64,000 bases of DNA from Cyclobacteriaceae bacterium (GCA_030584025.1 CP129487.1:3501001-3565000); one strand, 5' to 3'; counted from the stretch's first letter, positions 1-8,619 are shown. Notes: generated by a model not told the origin, from the letters alone. Made by a program: numbers and translations.

Positions 1-1
1 C

Positions 2-355
2 ATCCATGCAGAAGGTTACCCGGCTGCCGAAATGAAGCACGGTCCCATAGCGTTGATTGATGAAGAAATGCCCGTAGTGTTTATTGCTACACACGATGGA
101 TCTTACGAGAAAGTTGTTTCCAACATTCAGGAAGTAAAGGCCCGAAAAGGAAGGGTCATTGCGGTTGTAACCGAAGGTGACAAGTTAATTCCGCAAATGG
201 CAGAGTTCGTAATTGAAATTCCGGCCGTTCAGGATGCCTTGATACCGATTGTTTCTGTAATTCCGTTGCAGCTACTCTCATACCACATTGCTGTAATGCG
301 TGGCTGTAACGTTGATCAGCCTAGAAATCTCGCTAAATCTGTAACTGTTGAATAA
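2..355 (+). CDS. glmS: GlmS, C-terminal fragment (glutamine--fructose-6-phosphate aminotransferase, isomerizing)
   Basis: This is the 3' end of a gene that begins before the window; the reading frame is open from base 2. GlmS makes glucosamine-6-phosphate from fructose-6-phosphate and glutamine, the first step towards UDP-GlcNAc for peptidoglycan and LPS. About 117 residues of the second SIS (isomerase) domain are visible. They include the [14 protein letters not shown] segment and the strictly conserved C-terminal tail ending in KSVTVE, which forms part of the active site in this family. The stop lies 5 bp before the next reading frame, so the two may share a transcript. The glutaminase domain is outside the window. 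The family assignment is secure. Confidence 0.96.
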   Translation: MHAEGYPAAEMKHGPIALIDEEMPVVFIATHDGSYEKVVSNIQEVKARKGRVIAVVTEGDKLIPQMAEFVIEIPAVQDALIPIVSVIPLQLLSYHIAVMRGCNVDQPRNLAKSVTVE

Positions 356-360
356 AGTCT

Positions 361-1215
361 ATGAATACACTCTTGATTTTTATTGTTGGTTTTTTTGCAG
401 GGCTTGTGCTTTTAAAGATGTCCAAAGGAGAGCGTAAACTACTGAAATCACTTTTATCAATCGTGATTCTTGTTGGAACAACTCTCTTGTTCTCCAATTG
501 TGAGAATAACGAAATCTTTACAGGATCAACCAAATGCTTACCGACCCAGTTTCCCTTCGAAGAAGAAGAGGGAATTATGACGGCAAGCTACGATATAAGA
601 AACCGATTGGCAGGGGTAAACTATACGTTTACTGATGATGACGATTTCTCATTCACCAGCATTCGTACATACAGTAACGATGATAAACTAACGCGCATAA
701 ATTTTTATGTGAATGGAAATATTGCAGATGACTTTGTTCAGATAACCCATGCAACTGACACCATAAAAGAGCAGTTCTATCGGTCGAGTAGTTCCATTGA
801 GAACCTGCAATCCTATCGCTATTACTTTTTGGACTCAAATGATAAGGTTATCAGTTTCGCGGAGCGAAGCAACAGTAATAATTTTGCCAAGGGCGACTCA
901 ACCGTTTACACCTATACAGGCAAAAACATTACGCTGGTGAGCATGTACAATGAACTGGAAGAACTGGAAGAAAGCTACGAAATTGAATATGACGACAAGA
1001 AAAATCCATACTTCGAAACCAAGTTCAGTGGGGAAGAATACTTGTTTAGCATCTGGAACCTGAGTGAAAACAACCCTGTAAGTATTAAACATGTTCAATC
1101 CGGAGACATCACTACTTACACATATACCTTTTCAGAAAAAGGTTTCTTGTTAACCCGCCAATCGAGTGCACTTGCCGTAACAGGCGAGTTTAAGTACAAC
1201 TGTGACGTAGATTAA
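361..1215 (+). CDS. Putative lipoprotein, unknown function
   Basis: I do not recognise a family. The frame opens at ATG 361, but a second ATG at 418 gives a cleaner export signal: Lys/Arg-rich start, hydrophobic stretch, then a Cys at residue 28 in the context LFSNC, which resembles a Bacteroidota lipobox although Asn at -1 is off consensus. With the 361 start there would be two hydrophobic segments in tandem (MNTLLIFIVGFFAGLVLL and the one before the Cys). The remaining 230 residues are acidic and rich in Tyr, Thr and Ser, with repeated short beta-prone stretches such as YSNDDKLTRINFYVNG. That suits an extracellular or outer-membrane-anchored beta-rich protein of the type that reports small YD-like strands. 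It lies 5 bp after glmS. Start choice is uncertain; the reading frame is solid. Confidence 0.75.
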   Translation: MNTLLIFIVGFFAGLVLLKMSKGERKLLKSLLSIVILVGTTLLFSNCENNEIFTGSTKCLPTQFPFEEEEGIMTASYDIRNRLAGVNYTFTDDDDFSFTSIRTYSNDDKLTRINFYVNGNIADDFVQITHATDTIKEQFYRSSSSIENLQSYRYYFLDSNDKVISFAERSNSNNFAKGDSTVYTYTGKNITLVSMYNELEELEESYEIEYDDKKNPYFETKFSGEEYLFSIWNLSENNPVSIKHVQSGDITTYTYTFSEKGFLLTRQSSALAVTGEFKYNCDVD

Positions 1216-1251
1216 CTGATCTGACTCAGCTAATCACTGGGATAAGTTTAA

Positions 1252-1914
1252 TCACCCCATCAAATACTCCCGCTTCAATAACGGGCACACTTTGTAGCGT
1301 TCATCGTGTGTATCTTCATACACCGCTTCCAGCAACTCGTACACATGTTTGATGCCGATTAAACCGCACCACTCAAACGGTCCATGCGGATAGTTGGTGC
1401 CCCATTTCATGGCCTGGTCAATATCTTCGCGTGAAGCAGTCCCTTCCTGAACGGTGTAATATGCTTCGTTAATAATCATGCAAATGATGCGCGGTGTGAC
1501 TAATCCCACTCGGTCTTCTACCAACAAAAAGTCGGTACCCAACTTATCGCATAAGCTTTTTAGATTCACCACATCAGCAGGATGCAGTACGCTTACCTCC
1601 AACACCGAACGGTTTACAAAAGTGGGTAAACCATTAAAACCAAACAGGTTTGCCTTGATCTTGTGATCGGATAGACTGAAAAGCTCTGCCAGTGAAAGTT
1701 TGGCGGTATTTACAAATACGTTTGCCTCCTTTTCTGCATAGATTTCAGCTTGAAAAGGCTCTTCATCCAAAATAAAATCAAACACCAGGTCGCTACCGGA
1801 AACAAAACGTTCAGCCTCCCGATGGTCCTGCTCAAAGGTATACGCGTGCTGATCGCCAAATTTAAGCTTGCATTCTTCAAGATTTATCGGGTCACCGATC
1901 ACTAAAATGTTCAT
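1252..1914 (-). CDS. 3-hydroxyacyl-CoA dehydrogenase-like protein with degenerate N-terminal domain
   Basis: The C-terminal half (about residues 120-220) carries the typical 3HCDH C-terminal helical domain: a VGLVTPRIICMIINEAYY stretch, then a segment with EGTASREDIDQAMKWGTNYP and GPFEWCGLIG. In the family this domain binds the acyl-CoA and dimerises. The N-terminal half (MNILVIGDP onward, about 110 residues) occupies the place of the NAD-binding Rossmann domain but lacks the GxGxxG loop and is shorter than in full HAD enzymes of about 280-300 residues. It may therefore not bind NAD in the usual way, or it works with a partner. It is a single gene between convergent and divergent neighbours. 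A role in fatty-acid or butyrate metabolism is inferred from the family only. Confidence 0.8.
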   Translation of the reverse strand: MNILVIGDPINLEECKLKFGDQHAYTFEQDHREAERFVSGSDLVFDFILDEEPFQAEIYAEKEANVFVNTAKLSLAELFSLSDHKIKANLFGFNGLPTFVNRSVLEVSVLHPADVVNLKSLCDKLGTDFLLVEDRVGLVTPRIICMIINEAYYTVQEGTASREDIDQAMKWGTNYPHGPFEWCGLIGIKHVYELLEAVYEDTHDERYKVCPLLKREYLMG

Positions 1915-1966
1915 GATTCACGTACTTTGAGCCGTTGCTAAATTAATGTTTTAAAAATCATCCCTT

Positions 1967-2347
1967 ATGTCAAAAACCGTTATTTATTCCGACCAGGCAC
2001 CAGAACCCATCGGTCCGTATAGCCAGGCCATTCAGGCCGGCAACATGCTGTTTGTAAGTGGTCAGATTGCCATAGATCGCAAAACCGGAAACCTGGTTTC
2101 AGGAAGCCTTGCCGATGAAACACACCAGGTGATGAAAAACCTGAAGGCTGTTTTAAGCGCTGCCGGTATGGATTTTACCCACGTGGTCAAATGCTCTATC
2201 TTTTTAAAAGACATGAATTCCTTTGCAGAAGTCAATGCGATTTACGGAGAGTACTTCAACGCCAATCCTCCTGCCCGCGAAACGGTAGAGGTTAGTCGCC
2301 TGCCTAAGGATGTGCGGGTTGAGATTTCTTGTATCGCTGTGAAGTAG
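1967..2347 (+). CDS. ridA: RidA family reactive intermediate/imine deaminase
   Basis: This 126-residue protein has the full YjgF/YER057c/UK114 fold length. RidA hydrolyses reactive enamine/imine intermediates such as 2-aminoacrylate, made by PLP-dependent dehydratases, and so protects PLP enzymes. Visible family residues are the IGPYSQA motif at 15-21, Arg104 in NPPARETVEV, which holds the substrate carboxylate, and VRVEISCIA near the end, with the conserved Glu. It is a single-gene unit transcribed away from the dehydrogenase-like gene, with about 50 bp between the two starts. Its stop is followed at once by a heptamer-repeat hairpin (2357-2424). Confidence 0.95.
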   Translation: MSKTVIYSDQAPEPIGPYSQAIQAGNMLFVSGQIAIDRKTGNLVSGSLADETHQVMKNLKAVLSAAGMDFTHVVKCSIFLKDMNSFAEVNAIYGEYFNANPPARETVEVSRLPKDVRVEISCIAVK

Positions 2348-2356
2348 ACATGAGAC

Positions 2357-2424
2357 CTAAGACATAAGATGTAAGACATAAGACAGAGGAAGTCGTGTCT
2401 TGCTACTTGAGTCTTAAGTCTTGA
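2357..2424. repeat. Inverted array of 7-bp units (AAGAC type)
   Basis: Four tandem heptamers of the form nnAAGAC/T (2357-2384) face four heptamers of the reverse complement (2397-2424) across a spacer of about 12 bp. The two 26-bp arms 2359-2384 and 2397-2422 agree at about 18 of 26 positions as an inverted repeat. The element fills the gap between ridA and glnS, which converge here, and its right arm supplies the last codons and the TAA stop of glnS. It has no terminator-like T-run. An element with the same architecture but another heptamer lies at 48847-48916. Confidence 0.75.
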
Positions 2425-4069
2425 TTTTCGCCCACATATCCTTGAGCGTAACGGTTCGGTTGAAAACCAAATTGCTTTCGGTCGAATCCGGGTCAAGAAC
2501 AAAATATCCTTTGCGCATAAACTGGTAGCGTGTATTGGCAGTCGCTTTTAACAGATCGGGTTCAGCAAATACCGTTTGTACTTTCAATGAATCGGGATTG
2601 AGGTGATCTTTGAAATCGCCTTCAGCATCCGCTACATCTTCAACTTTAAAGAGTCGGTCATACAAGCGCACTTCCACTTTTGCTGCATGGGCAGCGCTCA
2701 CCCAATGTAACGTACCCTTCACGTTTATTCCTGAAGTATCAGAACCGCTGCGGCTTTCTGGAATATACGTGCAGTGTAACTCAGTCACATTTCCGGTTGC
2801 ATCCTTCACCACCGACTCGCACTTAATAATATAAGCACTTTTTAGCCGCACCATTTGTCCGGGCGCCAGACGGAAATATTTTTTCGGGGGATTCTCCATG
2901 AAGTCTTCCTGCTCAATGTATAGTTCACGACTGAAGGGAATTTCGCGTGTTCCGGTTGATTCATCTTCCGGATTATTTTCGCTCGAAACCATTTCAGTCT
3001 TTCCTTCCGGATAATTGGTGATCACTACCTTAACCGGATCGAACACCACCATCCTGCGCAGGGCAACTTTGTTCAGGTGCTCGCGAACACAAAACTCCAA
3101 CAAACCTACATCAATCAGGTTATCGCGTTTGGCTACGCCAATGCGGTCACAAAAATCGCGAATGCTCTCAGGTGTATATCCTCTTCTTCGCACGCCACTC
3201 AACGTTGGCATGCGCGGGTCGTCCCATCCACTTACATGATTTTCATTGACCAGTTGCAATAACTTACGCTTACTCATTACCGTGTACGTCAGGTTCAATC
3301 GAGCAAATTCATATTGCCGCGATGGATAAATCTCCAGGTTTTCGATGAACCAATCGTACAGGGCACGGTGTGGAACAAACTCAAGTGTACAGATGCTGTG
3401 CGTTATTTTTTCTATCGAGTCGCTTTGGCCATGGGCAAAATCATACATCGGGTAAATGCACCAGGCATCGCCCGTGCGATGATGATGCGCATGCTTAATT
3501 CTATAAATGATTGGATCGCGCATGTGCATATTTGGATGCGCCATGTCAACCTTGGCACGCAGTACCTTCGAACCGTCTTTATACTTACCCGCCCGCATAT
3601 CGGCAAACAGCTGCAGGTTTTCCTCAATACTCCGGTTGCGATACGGACTATTCGTGCCGGGTTGTGTTGGGGTTCCCTTTTGCTGTGCGATTTCTTCGCT
3701 GGTGCTGTCATCCACATATGCCAAACCCTTCGTGATCAGCTTTATCGCAAATTCATACAGCTGCTCAAAATAATCGGAAGCATAAAATTCATTAGCCCAC
3801 CGAAAACCCAGCCACTGAATATCATTTTTGATGCTCTCTACATACTCGGTTTCTTCTGTTACCGGGTTGGTGTCATCAAACCGCAGGTTGGTTTTACCAC
3901 CATACTTTAAAGCCAGACCAAAATTCAGGCAAATGCTTTTGGCGTGGCCAATGTGGAGGTAGCCATTAGGCTCGGGCGGAAAGCGGGTGAGTATGGTTTG
4001 GTGCTTGCCTTCCCGCAAGTCGTTTTCAACAATTTCCTCCAGAAAGTTCAGACTCTTTTCCTCAGCCAT
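2414..4069 (-). CDS. glnS: Glutaminyl-tRNA synthetase
   Basis: Class I aminoacyl-tRNA synthetase of 551 residues that charges tRNA-Gln with glutamine. The HIGH motif is at residues 39-42 in [14 protein letters not shown] and the KMSKS counterpart is VMSKRK (264-269). The N-terminal LRFDDTNP segment and the C-terminal two-barrel anticodon-binding part (about 335-545) are typical of GlnRS rather than GluRS. The reading frame continues upstream to a TTG, but the ATG at 4069 gives the usual [14 protein letters not shown] start. It is divergent from gltX with only 75 bp between start codons. A -7 box TACCTTTG on the minus strand (4098-4091) lies 22 bp before the ATG. The last codons and stop fall inside a repeat. 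Confidence 0.97.
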   Translation of the reverse strand: MAEEKSLNFLEEIVENDLREGKHQTILTRFPPEPNGYLHIGHAKSICLNFGLALKYGGKTNLRFDDTNPVTEETEYVESIKNDIQWLGFRWANEFYASDYFEQLYEFAIKLITKGLAYVDDSTSEEIAQQKGTPTQPGTNSPYRNRSIEENLQLFADMRAGKYKDGSKVLRAKVDMAHPNMHMRDPIIYRIKHAHHHRTGDAWCIYPMYDFAHGQSDSIEKITHSICTLEFVPHRALYDWFIENLEIYPSRQYEFARLNLTYTVMSKRKLLQLVNENHVSGWDDPRMPTLSGVRRRGYTPESIRDFCDRIGVAKRDNLIDVGLLEFCVREHLNKVALRRMVVFDPVKVVITNYPEGKTEMVSSENNPEDESTGTREIPFSRELYIEQEDFMENPPKKYFRLAPGQMVRLKSAYIIKCESVVKDATGNVTELHCTYIPESRSGSDTSGINVKGTLHWVSAAHAAKVEVRLYDRLFKVEDVADAEGDFKDHLNPDSLKVQTVFAEPDLLKATANTRYQFMRKGYFVLDPDSTESNLVFNRTVTLKDMWAKIKT

Positions 4070-4090
4070 GGCAGTTGTGTGTAAAAGGTG

Positions 4091-4140
4091 CAAAGGTAAA
4101 ACCCTTTTACAGAAGAATTATAATTGAACGATTAACTTTG
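4091..4140. promoter_or_regulatory. Divergent -7 boxes between glnS and gltX
   Basis: In the 75 bp between the two start codons there are two matches to the Bacteroidota -7 consensus TAnnTTTG. TACCTTTG lies on the minus strand (4098-4091) for glnS, and TAACTTTG on the plus strand (4133-4140) for gltX. Neither has a TTG exactly 19 bp upstream. The gltX box ends 4 bp before its ATG, which would place transcription start at or next to the start codon. Confidence 0.55.
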
Positions 4141-4144
4141 CCCT

Positions 4145-5680
4145 ATGAAAGATGTTCGCGTGCGGTTTGCCCCGAGTCCGACAGGGGCGTTACATATCGG
4201 GGGGGTTCGTACAGCCCTTTATAATTTTTTATTAGCCCGCCAGCAGGGGGGCACCATGATCCTTCGAATTGAAGATACCGACCAGAACCGGTATGTACCC
4301 GGTGCGGAGGAGTATATTATGGATTCATTAGCATGGGCCGGAATACAGATCGATGAAGGTGTTCGCGAAGGCGGGCCATACGGGCCATACCGTCAATCGG
4401 AACGGAAAGAAATCTACAGCCAATACGCGCAGCAACTGTTGCAAAGCGGACATGCCTATTATGCTTTTGATACCGAAGCAGATCTGGAAGCCATGCGCGA
4501 ACGTCAAAAAGCCGCTGGCTCCGATCAGCAGCAGTACAGCAGTACCACCCGCATGACCATGCGCAACTCACTTACCCTATCGGCTGAAGAAACTAAAAAG
4601 CTTCTTGGCGCTGGCCATCCGTATGTTATACGGTTTAAAATTCCGGAAAATGAAACGGTAGTGTTGCATGATTTGATTCGTGGTGAAGTTTCGGTGCAAA
4701 CCGCCCAGCTCGATGACAAAGTTTTGATGAAATCAGACGGAATGCCCACCTACCACCTGGCCAACGTAGTAGATGATTACCTGATGAAAATTTCGCACGT
4801 AATCCGAGGCGAAGAATGGCTTCCTTCTGCCCCGCTCCATGTTTTGTTGTACAAAGCTTTCGGATGGGAAAAAGATATGCCACAGTTTGCACATCTGCCA
4901 TTATTACTAAAACCCGATGGTAACGGCAAACTCAGCAAACGCGATGCGGATCGCATGGGATTTCCCATCTTTCCGTTAACTTGGACTGACCCGAATACGA
5001 GCGAGCAATCTACCGGCTATCGCGAAGCAGGTTATTTACCTGAAGCCTTAATTAACTTCCTTGTTTTTCTGGGATGGAACCCCGGCACGGAACAGGAAAT
5101 CTTTTCGATGAATGAATTAATTCAGGCTTTTAGCATTGAACGAATTGGAAAAGCCGGAGCAAAGTTTGATATCCAGAAAGCCCAATGGTATAACCAGCAA
5201 TATTTAAGGGTTAAATCCAATGCCGAACTTGCCTCATTCTTGCTGAATCAGCTAAAGAAAGAAAACATTAACTGCTCACAGGACAAAGCAGAAAAAATTT
5301 GTGCTGTAATGAAAGAACGCATCACCTTCCCAAAAGATCTTTGGGAGCAGGGTAAATTCTTCTTCAACGCTCCTTCATCATTTGATGAGGGAGTTGTGTC
5401 AAAAAAGTGGAACGATGAGGCTGTGAAGGTATTAACCGCTTACCGCGATGCCGTTGAAAAATTGAGTACATTCGATGCAACGATAGCAAAAGAAACCCTG
5501 GAACAGGTTACAGCCTCTCTCCAGATTGGCACTGGCAAAATACTTCAGGCGTTGCGTGTAGCATTAAGTGGATTGGGCGGTGGACCAGATCTGATGATGA
5601 TTATGGAGATCATCGGCAAGGAAGAGGTGGTGAGTCGGTTGACGTTTGCATTGAGTAATCTAAAAATCAAAGTCGGTTAG
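4145..5680 (+). CDS. gltX: Glutamyl-tRNA synthetase
   Basis: Class I synthetase of 511 residues that attaches glutamate to tRNA-Glu. The HIGH-type motif is at 17-20 in PSPTGALHIGG and the KMSKS motif is KLSKR at 262-266. The RIEDTDQNRY segment (41-50) is diagnostic for bacterial GluRS. After KLSKR a short stretch (DADRMGFPIFPLTW) precedes the anticodon-binding helical domain, as in Bacteroidota GluRS. With glnS present beside it, this enzyme need not misacylate tRNA-Gln, which is an inference from gene content. The gene is followed after one base by a small Lys-rich ORF, which is probably cotranscribed. Confidence 0.97.
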   Translation: MKDVRVRFAPSPTGALHIGGVRTALYNFLLARQQGGTMILRIEDTDQNRYVPGAEEYIMDSLAWAGIQIDEGVREGGPYGPYRQSERKEIYSQYAQQLLQSGHAYYAFDTEADLEAMRERQKAAGSDQQQYSSTTRMTMRNSLTLSAEETKKLLGAGHPYVIRFKIPENETVVLHDLIRGEVSVQTAQLDDKVLMKSDGMPTYHLANVVDDYLMKISHVIRGEEWLPSAPLHVLLYKAFGWEKDMPQFAHLPLLLKPDGNGKLSKRDADRMGFPIFPLTWTDPNTSEQSTGYREAGYLPEALINFLVFLGWNPGTEQEIFSMNELIQAFSIERIGKAGAKFDIQKAQWYNQQYLRVKSNAELASFLLNQLKKENINCSQDKAEKICAVMKERITFPKDLWEQGKFFFNAPSSFDEGVVSKKWNDEAVKVLTAYRDAVEKLSTFDATIAKETLEQVTASLQIGTGKILQALRVALSGLGGGPDLMMIMEIIGKEEVVSRLTFALSNLKIKVG

Positions 5681-5681
5681 C

Positions 5682-5912
5682 ATGACAAAAAAATCAAAAC
5701 CCGAAAAAAAACCGGCTGCCAAAAAGCCGCGTGTGCACAAAGATCTGGAAGGATTTGAAGTGTCTATCAACCAGTTTGGTGAGTTGAAATCCAACATGGA
5801 TATTGAAAAAATCAACGCCTTTCTGGATAAGAATGTGGACGACAAAAAACTGGCTGAACGGGATGATTATGATGAGTTGAAAAAGGGCAAAAAGAAAAAG
5901 AAGAAAGAATAA
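5682..5912 (+). CDS. Small lysine-rich conserved protein
   Basis: 76 residues with Lys-rich tails at both ends (TKKSKPEKKPAAKKPR at the start, KKGKKKKKKE at the end) around a central acidic/hydrophobic core, LEGFEVSINQFGELKSNMDIEKINAFLDK. The core looks foldable and the tails look like nucleic-acid or ribosome contacts, but no function can be assigned. The ATG lies one base after the gltX stop, so it is very probably translated from the gltX mRNA. Its stop is one base away from the stop of the convergent membrane methyltransferase gene. Coding is supported by the clean frame and the tight operon position. Confidence 0.75.
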   Translation: MTKKSKPEKKPAAKKPRVHKDLEGFEVSINQFGELKSNMDIEKINAFLDKNVDDKKLAERDDYDELKKGKKKKKKE

Positions 5913-5913
5913 C

Positions 5914-6498
5914 TCAGGAACTCCTTCGAAACCACGGAATCAGGGCGGGAACGCGCTGCTTATAACTGATATATGCCTCACCATACTTTTTAATCAGTTT
6001 TCGCTCTTCCAACGGGATACCAATGGCCAGGTAAATGAAAATACAGCAAGCTGAAACCAGCGTAGTCACGTTGGGAATAAATAACCAGAACGCCACCACC
6101 ATTAAAATCGTGGCCGAATAAATCGGGTGACGCACATGCTTCAGTATTCCATCCACTTTAAATTGTTCCTGTTCATCCGATTCAAAGCCTGCAAAACCTT
6201 TCAGGCTATATTGTTTAAAGGCAGCCTTAAAAATAAAAATGGCAAACGTGGCCAGCATCATGCTTAAGTATCGGTTCCAATCACTGGATTCAATAAGATA
6301 AGCTGAAGAAATGGAGGCATTCAACAACAACATGGCAAAAAGCCCGGTGGTTGAAAAGAAAACATACAACAACCGATAATACTTAAATACGCTACGCATG
6401 CGCTGGCTGAAATACTGCTTTATGCCATCAGCCGCAAACACGCTGTGTAGACCGAGGTAACCTATCCAACCCAAAATCAGCAAACTGTATTTTTCCAC
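5914..6498 (-). CDS. Isoprenylcysteine carboxyl methyltransferase/NnrU-like membrane protein
   Basis: 194 residues with about five to six hydrophobic segments. The C-terminal part has the signature of the ICMT/PEMT methyltransferase superfamily: GILKHVRHPIYSA, a hydrophobic hairpin, then IPLEERKLIKKYGEAYISYKQRVPALIP. The RHP and EE residues are those that bind S-adenosylmethionine and the membrane substrate in this fold. The natural substrate in bacteria is generally unknown. The N-terminal region (LGWIGYLGLHSVFA) resembles NnrU-type proteins. It is a single gene that ends one base from the convergent Lys-rich ORF. Confidence 0.8.
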   Translation of the reverse strand: MEKYSLLILGWIGYLGLHSVFAADGIKQYFSQRMRSVFKYYRLLYVFFSTTGLFAMLLLNASISSAYLIESSDWNRYLSMMLATFAIFIFKAAFKQYSLKGFAGFESDEQEQFKVDGILKHVRHPIYSATILMVVAFWLFIPNVTTLVSACCIFIYLAIGIPLEERKLIKKYGEAYISYKQRVPALIPWFRRSS

Positions 6499-6525
6499 AA
6501 CTCCAATTTACATCAAAAACCTCAT

Positions 6526-6533
6526 TACCTTTG
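6526..6533 (+). promoter_or_regulatory. -7 box TACCTTTG before the NAD-dependent oxidoreductase
   Basis: This exact TAnnTTTG match ends 9 bp before the ATG at 6543. No TTG lies exactly 19 bp upstream. The spacing predicts a transcript that starts within a few bases of the start codon. Confidence 0.5.
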
Positions 6534-6542
6534 GATAGTTCC

Positions 6543-7763
6543 ATGTCTATGAAATCTATCAAACTCGGCATCATTCGCGAAGGCAAAGTCCCACCCGATA
6601 AACGCGTTCCGTTCACACCCCTGCAAACAGAAGAAATTGAACAACGGTTTCCGAACGTTAAGGTAATCTGTCAATCGAGTGAAGTGCGCGCATTTAACGA
6701 TGATGAATACCGCGAATTAGGCATTGAGGTTAGAACAGACGTAGGCGATTGCGACATACTGATGGGCATTAAAGAGGTTCCCATAGCCGATCTTATTCCG
6801 AATAAAACCTACCTGTTCTTTTCGCATACGATAAAAAAGCAACCTTATAACAAAAAACTGCTTCAGGAGATACTCAAAAGAAAAATCAGGCTGATCGATT
6901 ATGAAACCTTAAAAGACAGACTGGGAAACAGGCTTGTGGCGTTTGGCCGGTACGCGGGAATTGTTGGTGCCTATAATGGCTTGTGGACTTACGGAAAACG
7001 TTATGGAGATTATTCTTTGCGCAGAGCGTTTGAGTGTTTTGACGTAAACGATTTGAAGCTGGAGTTACGCAAGGTGAAATTACCTCCCGTGAAAATTATC
7101 CTTACTGGTGCTGGTCGTGTTGGAAAAGGTGCTATGGAAACACTGGATACAGCGGGTATTCGTAAAGTTGGCGTGTACGATTTTCTGACCAAAACATTTG
7201 ATGAGCCCGTATACGTACAATTGGGCAGTGCCGATTACCACATCAGGCGTGAAGGTGGACACTTTAACCGCGATGAATTTCATCAGCATCCCGAACGTTA
7301 TGATTCAACGTTTTTATCGTTCACCAAAGTTGCCGACATATTGATGGCAGGTGCTTTCTGGAATCCCAAAGCACCTGTTCTCTTTACGCGTGAAGACATG
7401 TGCTCACCCGAGTTCAAGATTAAAATTATTGCCGATATCACCTGCGATGTGGGCGGCTCCATCCCCAGTACCATTCGGGCCAGTACCATTCCTGAGCCTT
7501 TATATGATTACGATCCACAAACCGGGCAGGAAAAACCTTCTTTAAGTAATGATAAACACATAACGGTAATGGCGGTGGATAACCTCCCGTGTGAACTTCC
7601 CCGCAGTGCTTCGGAAGAATTTGGTCGCGATTTAATCGACCGAATTTTACCGTTGCTTTTTGTAAAAGATGCCGATGGAGTTTTGAAACGCGCGACAATT
7701 GCAAAAGGCGGGCAGCTAACCGAAAACTTTGCTTACCTTGAAGACTACGTAGCAGAAAAATAA
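6543..7763 (+). CDS. NAD(P)-dependent oxidoreductase, saccharopine/alanine dehydrogenase-like
   Basis: About 406 residues. The N-terminal domain (LGIIREGKVPPDKRVPFTP) matches the alanine dehydrogenase/PNT and lysine-forming saccharopine dehydrogenase fold, in which a catalytic Lys/Arg pair follows an IREGK-type segment. The Rossmann part has ILTGAGRVGKGAMETL around residue 185-200 with a GxGxxG-type loop. The C-terminal ADITCDVGGSIPSTIRAST and VDNLPCELPRSAS segments are also typical. The family uses NAD(P)H for reductive or oxidative deamination of amino acids; the true substrate here is not certain. The frame opens at TTG 6531, but ATG 6543 (or 6549) fits the -7 box at 6526-6533. Next comes a DUF4286 gene 5 bp later. 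Confidence 0.85.
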   Translation: MSMKSIKLGIIREGKVPPDKRVPFTPLQTEEIEQRFPNVKVICQSSEVRAFNDDEYRELGIEVRTDVGDCDILMGIKEVPIADLIPNKTYLFFSHTIKKQPYNKKLLQEILKRKIRLIDYETLKDRLGNRLVAFGRYAGIVGAYNGLWTYGKRYGDYSLRRAFECFDVNDLKLELRKVKLPPVKIILTGAGRVGKGAMETLDTAGIRKVGVYDFLTKTFDEPVYVQLGSADYHIRREGGHFNRDEFHQHPERYDSTFLSFTKVADILMAGAFWNPKAPVLFTREDMCSPEFKIKIIADITCDVGGSIPSTIRASTIPEPLYDYDPQTGQEKPSLSNDKHITVMAVDNLPCELPRSASEEFGRDLIDRILPLLFVKDADGVLKRATIAKGGQLTENFAYLEDYVAEK

Positions 7764-7768
7764 GAGAT

Positions 7769-8071
7769 ATGTTTTTATACAACGTTACCATTGGCATTGA
7801 TAAGGAAATTGAACAAGAATGGGTTGCCTGGATGAAGGCCGAACACATTCCCGATGTACTCAATACCGGTCTGTTTTTAAATTATAAAATGTACAAGGTG
7901 TTGCACGACAATGACGATGGCAGCATTTCGTATAGCGTACAATACTTCGCTGAAACCCTGGAAAACGTAGTGCAGTATCTCGAAAAGTTTGCTCCCGAAT
8001 TAATCGAAAAACATAAGCAAAAATATGGCGGGCGTCATGTGGCATTCAGAACATTGCTGCAGGAGATCTGA
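7769..8071 (+). CDS. DUF4286 family protein
   Basis: This 100-residue protein matches DUF4286, a small family common in Bacteroidota: MFLYNVTIGIDKEIEQEWVAWM at the start, IPDVLNTGLF, a central SYSVQYFAETLENVVQYLEKFAPEL helix and GGRHVAFRTLLQ at the end. The arrangement suggests a ferredoxin-like dimeric alpha+beta barrel, but no biochemical role is known to me. It follows the oxidoreductase by 5 bp, so the two are probably cotranscribed. It converges on the GNAT gene with a 1-bp gap. Confidence 0.85.
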   Translation: MFLYNVTIGIDKEIEQEWVAWMKAEHIPDVLNTGLFLNYKMYKVLHDNDDGSISYSVQYFAETLENVVQYLEKFAPELIEKHKQKYGGRHVAFRTLLQEI

Positions 8072-8072
8072 T

Positions 8073-8561
8073 CTATTCATTTGAAATCAGTTTTATGATT
8101 TCATCACGCTCCAGGCTGCAGTTTATCCACTCACCATCCAATTTCGCCTTATAATATTTCTCATAGAAATTAATAGCCGGTTCATTCCAATCCAGCACCT
8201 GCCACATCATGCCCGAGCAATCCTCATCCAGCGCATGTTGCATGGTTCGGTCAAAGAGTAGTTTCCCAATTCCCTTGCCACGTTCTGTTTCGGTTACTAC
8301 AATGTCTTCCAGGTAAAGTCGCTTGCCCTTCCAGGTAGAGTAACGCCAATAGTAAATGGAGATGCCCACAACACCCTTTTGATTCTCAGCTACAAACAAG
8401 CCATAAATCGGATTCGACCCGAAACCATCTTTCTCCATCAATTCAACCGTATTGATTACTTCGTGCGGAGCTTTTTCATACAAGGCAAGTTCCTTAATCA
8501 ACTCAAGAACGCGTGGCAGATCAGCTTTTGTTCCTTTTCGTATGGTAATCTCTGTTTTCAT
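8073..8561 (-). CDS. GNAT family N-acetyltransferase (spermidine/diamine acetyltransferase-like)
   Basis: 162 residues with the full GNAT fold. The acetyl-CoA pyrophosphate loop is RGKGIG at 94-99, preceded by the strand RLYLEDIVVT. The C-terminal WNEPAINFYEKYYKA segment is typical of the SAT1-like subgroup that acetylates polyamines or thialysine, so a small amine is a likely substrate; this is inference. It is a monocistronic gene. A hairpin just upstream (8570-8597) ends the transcript of the prolyl oligopeptidase gene on the same strand. Confidence 0.88.
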   Translation of the reverse strand: MKTEITIRKGTKADLPRVLELIKELALYEKAPHEVINTVELMEKDGFGSNPIYGLFVAENQKGVVGISIYYWRYSTWKGKRLYLEDIVVTETERGKGIGKLLFDRTMQHALDEDCSGMMWQVLDWNEPAINFYEKYYKAKLDGEWINCSLERDEIIKLISNE

Positions 8562-8597
8562 AAAACCAAAAGGGGCTATCCGATAGACAGCCCCTTA
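8561..8597 (-). terminator. Rho-independent terminator of the prolyl oligopeptidase gene
   Basis: Perfect 8-bp arms AAGGGGCT (8570-8577) and AGCCCCTT (8589-8596) with an 11-base loop. On the minus strand the hairpin is followed by TTTTGGTTTT. It lies 23 bp after the stop of the peptidase gene and directly before the GNAT start codon. Confidence 0.85.
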
Positions 8598-8619
8598 AAT
8601 TAAAAAAATTCAATTGTTA

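Noticed and set aside
2357..2424. CRISPR-like array
   Set aside because: The 7-bp units have no spacers and face each other as an inverted repeat; no cas genes in the window.
3314..3910. 198-residue plus-strand ORF
   Set aside because: It lies entirely inside glnS on the opposite strand and has no domain; a shadow frame.
6531..6542. TTG 6531 as oxidoreductase start
   Set aside because: It lies inside the -7 box; ATG 6543 or 6549 fits the family N-terminus.
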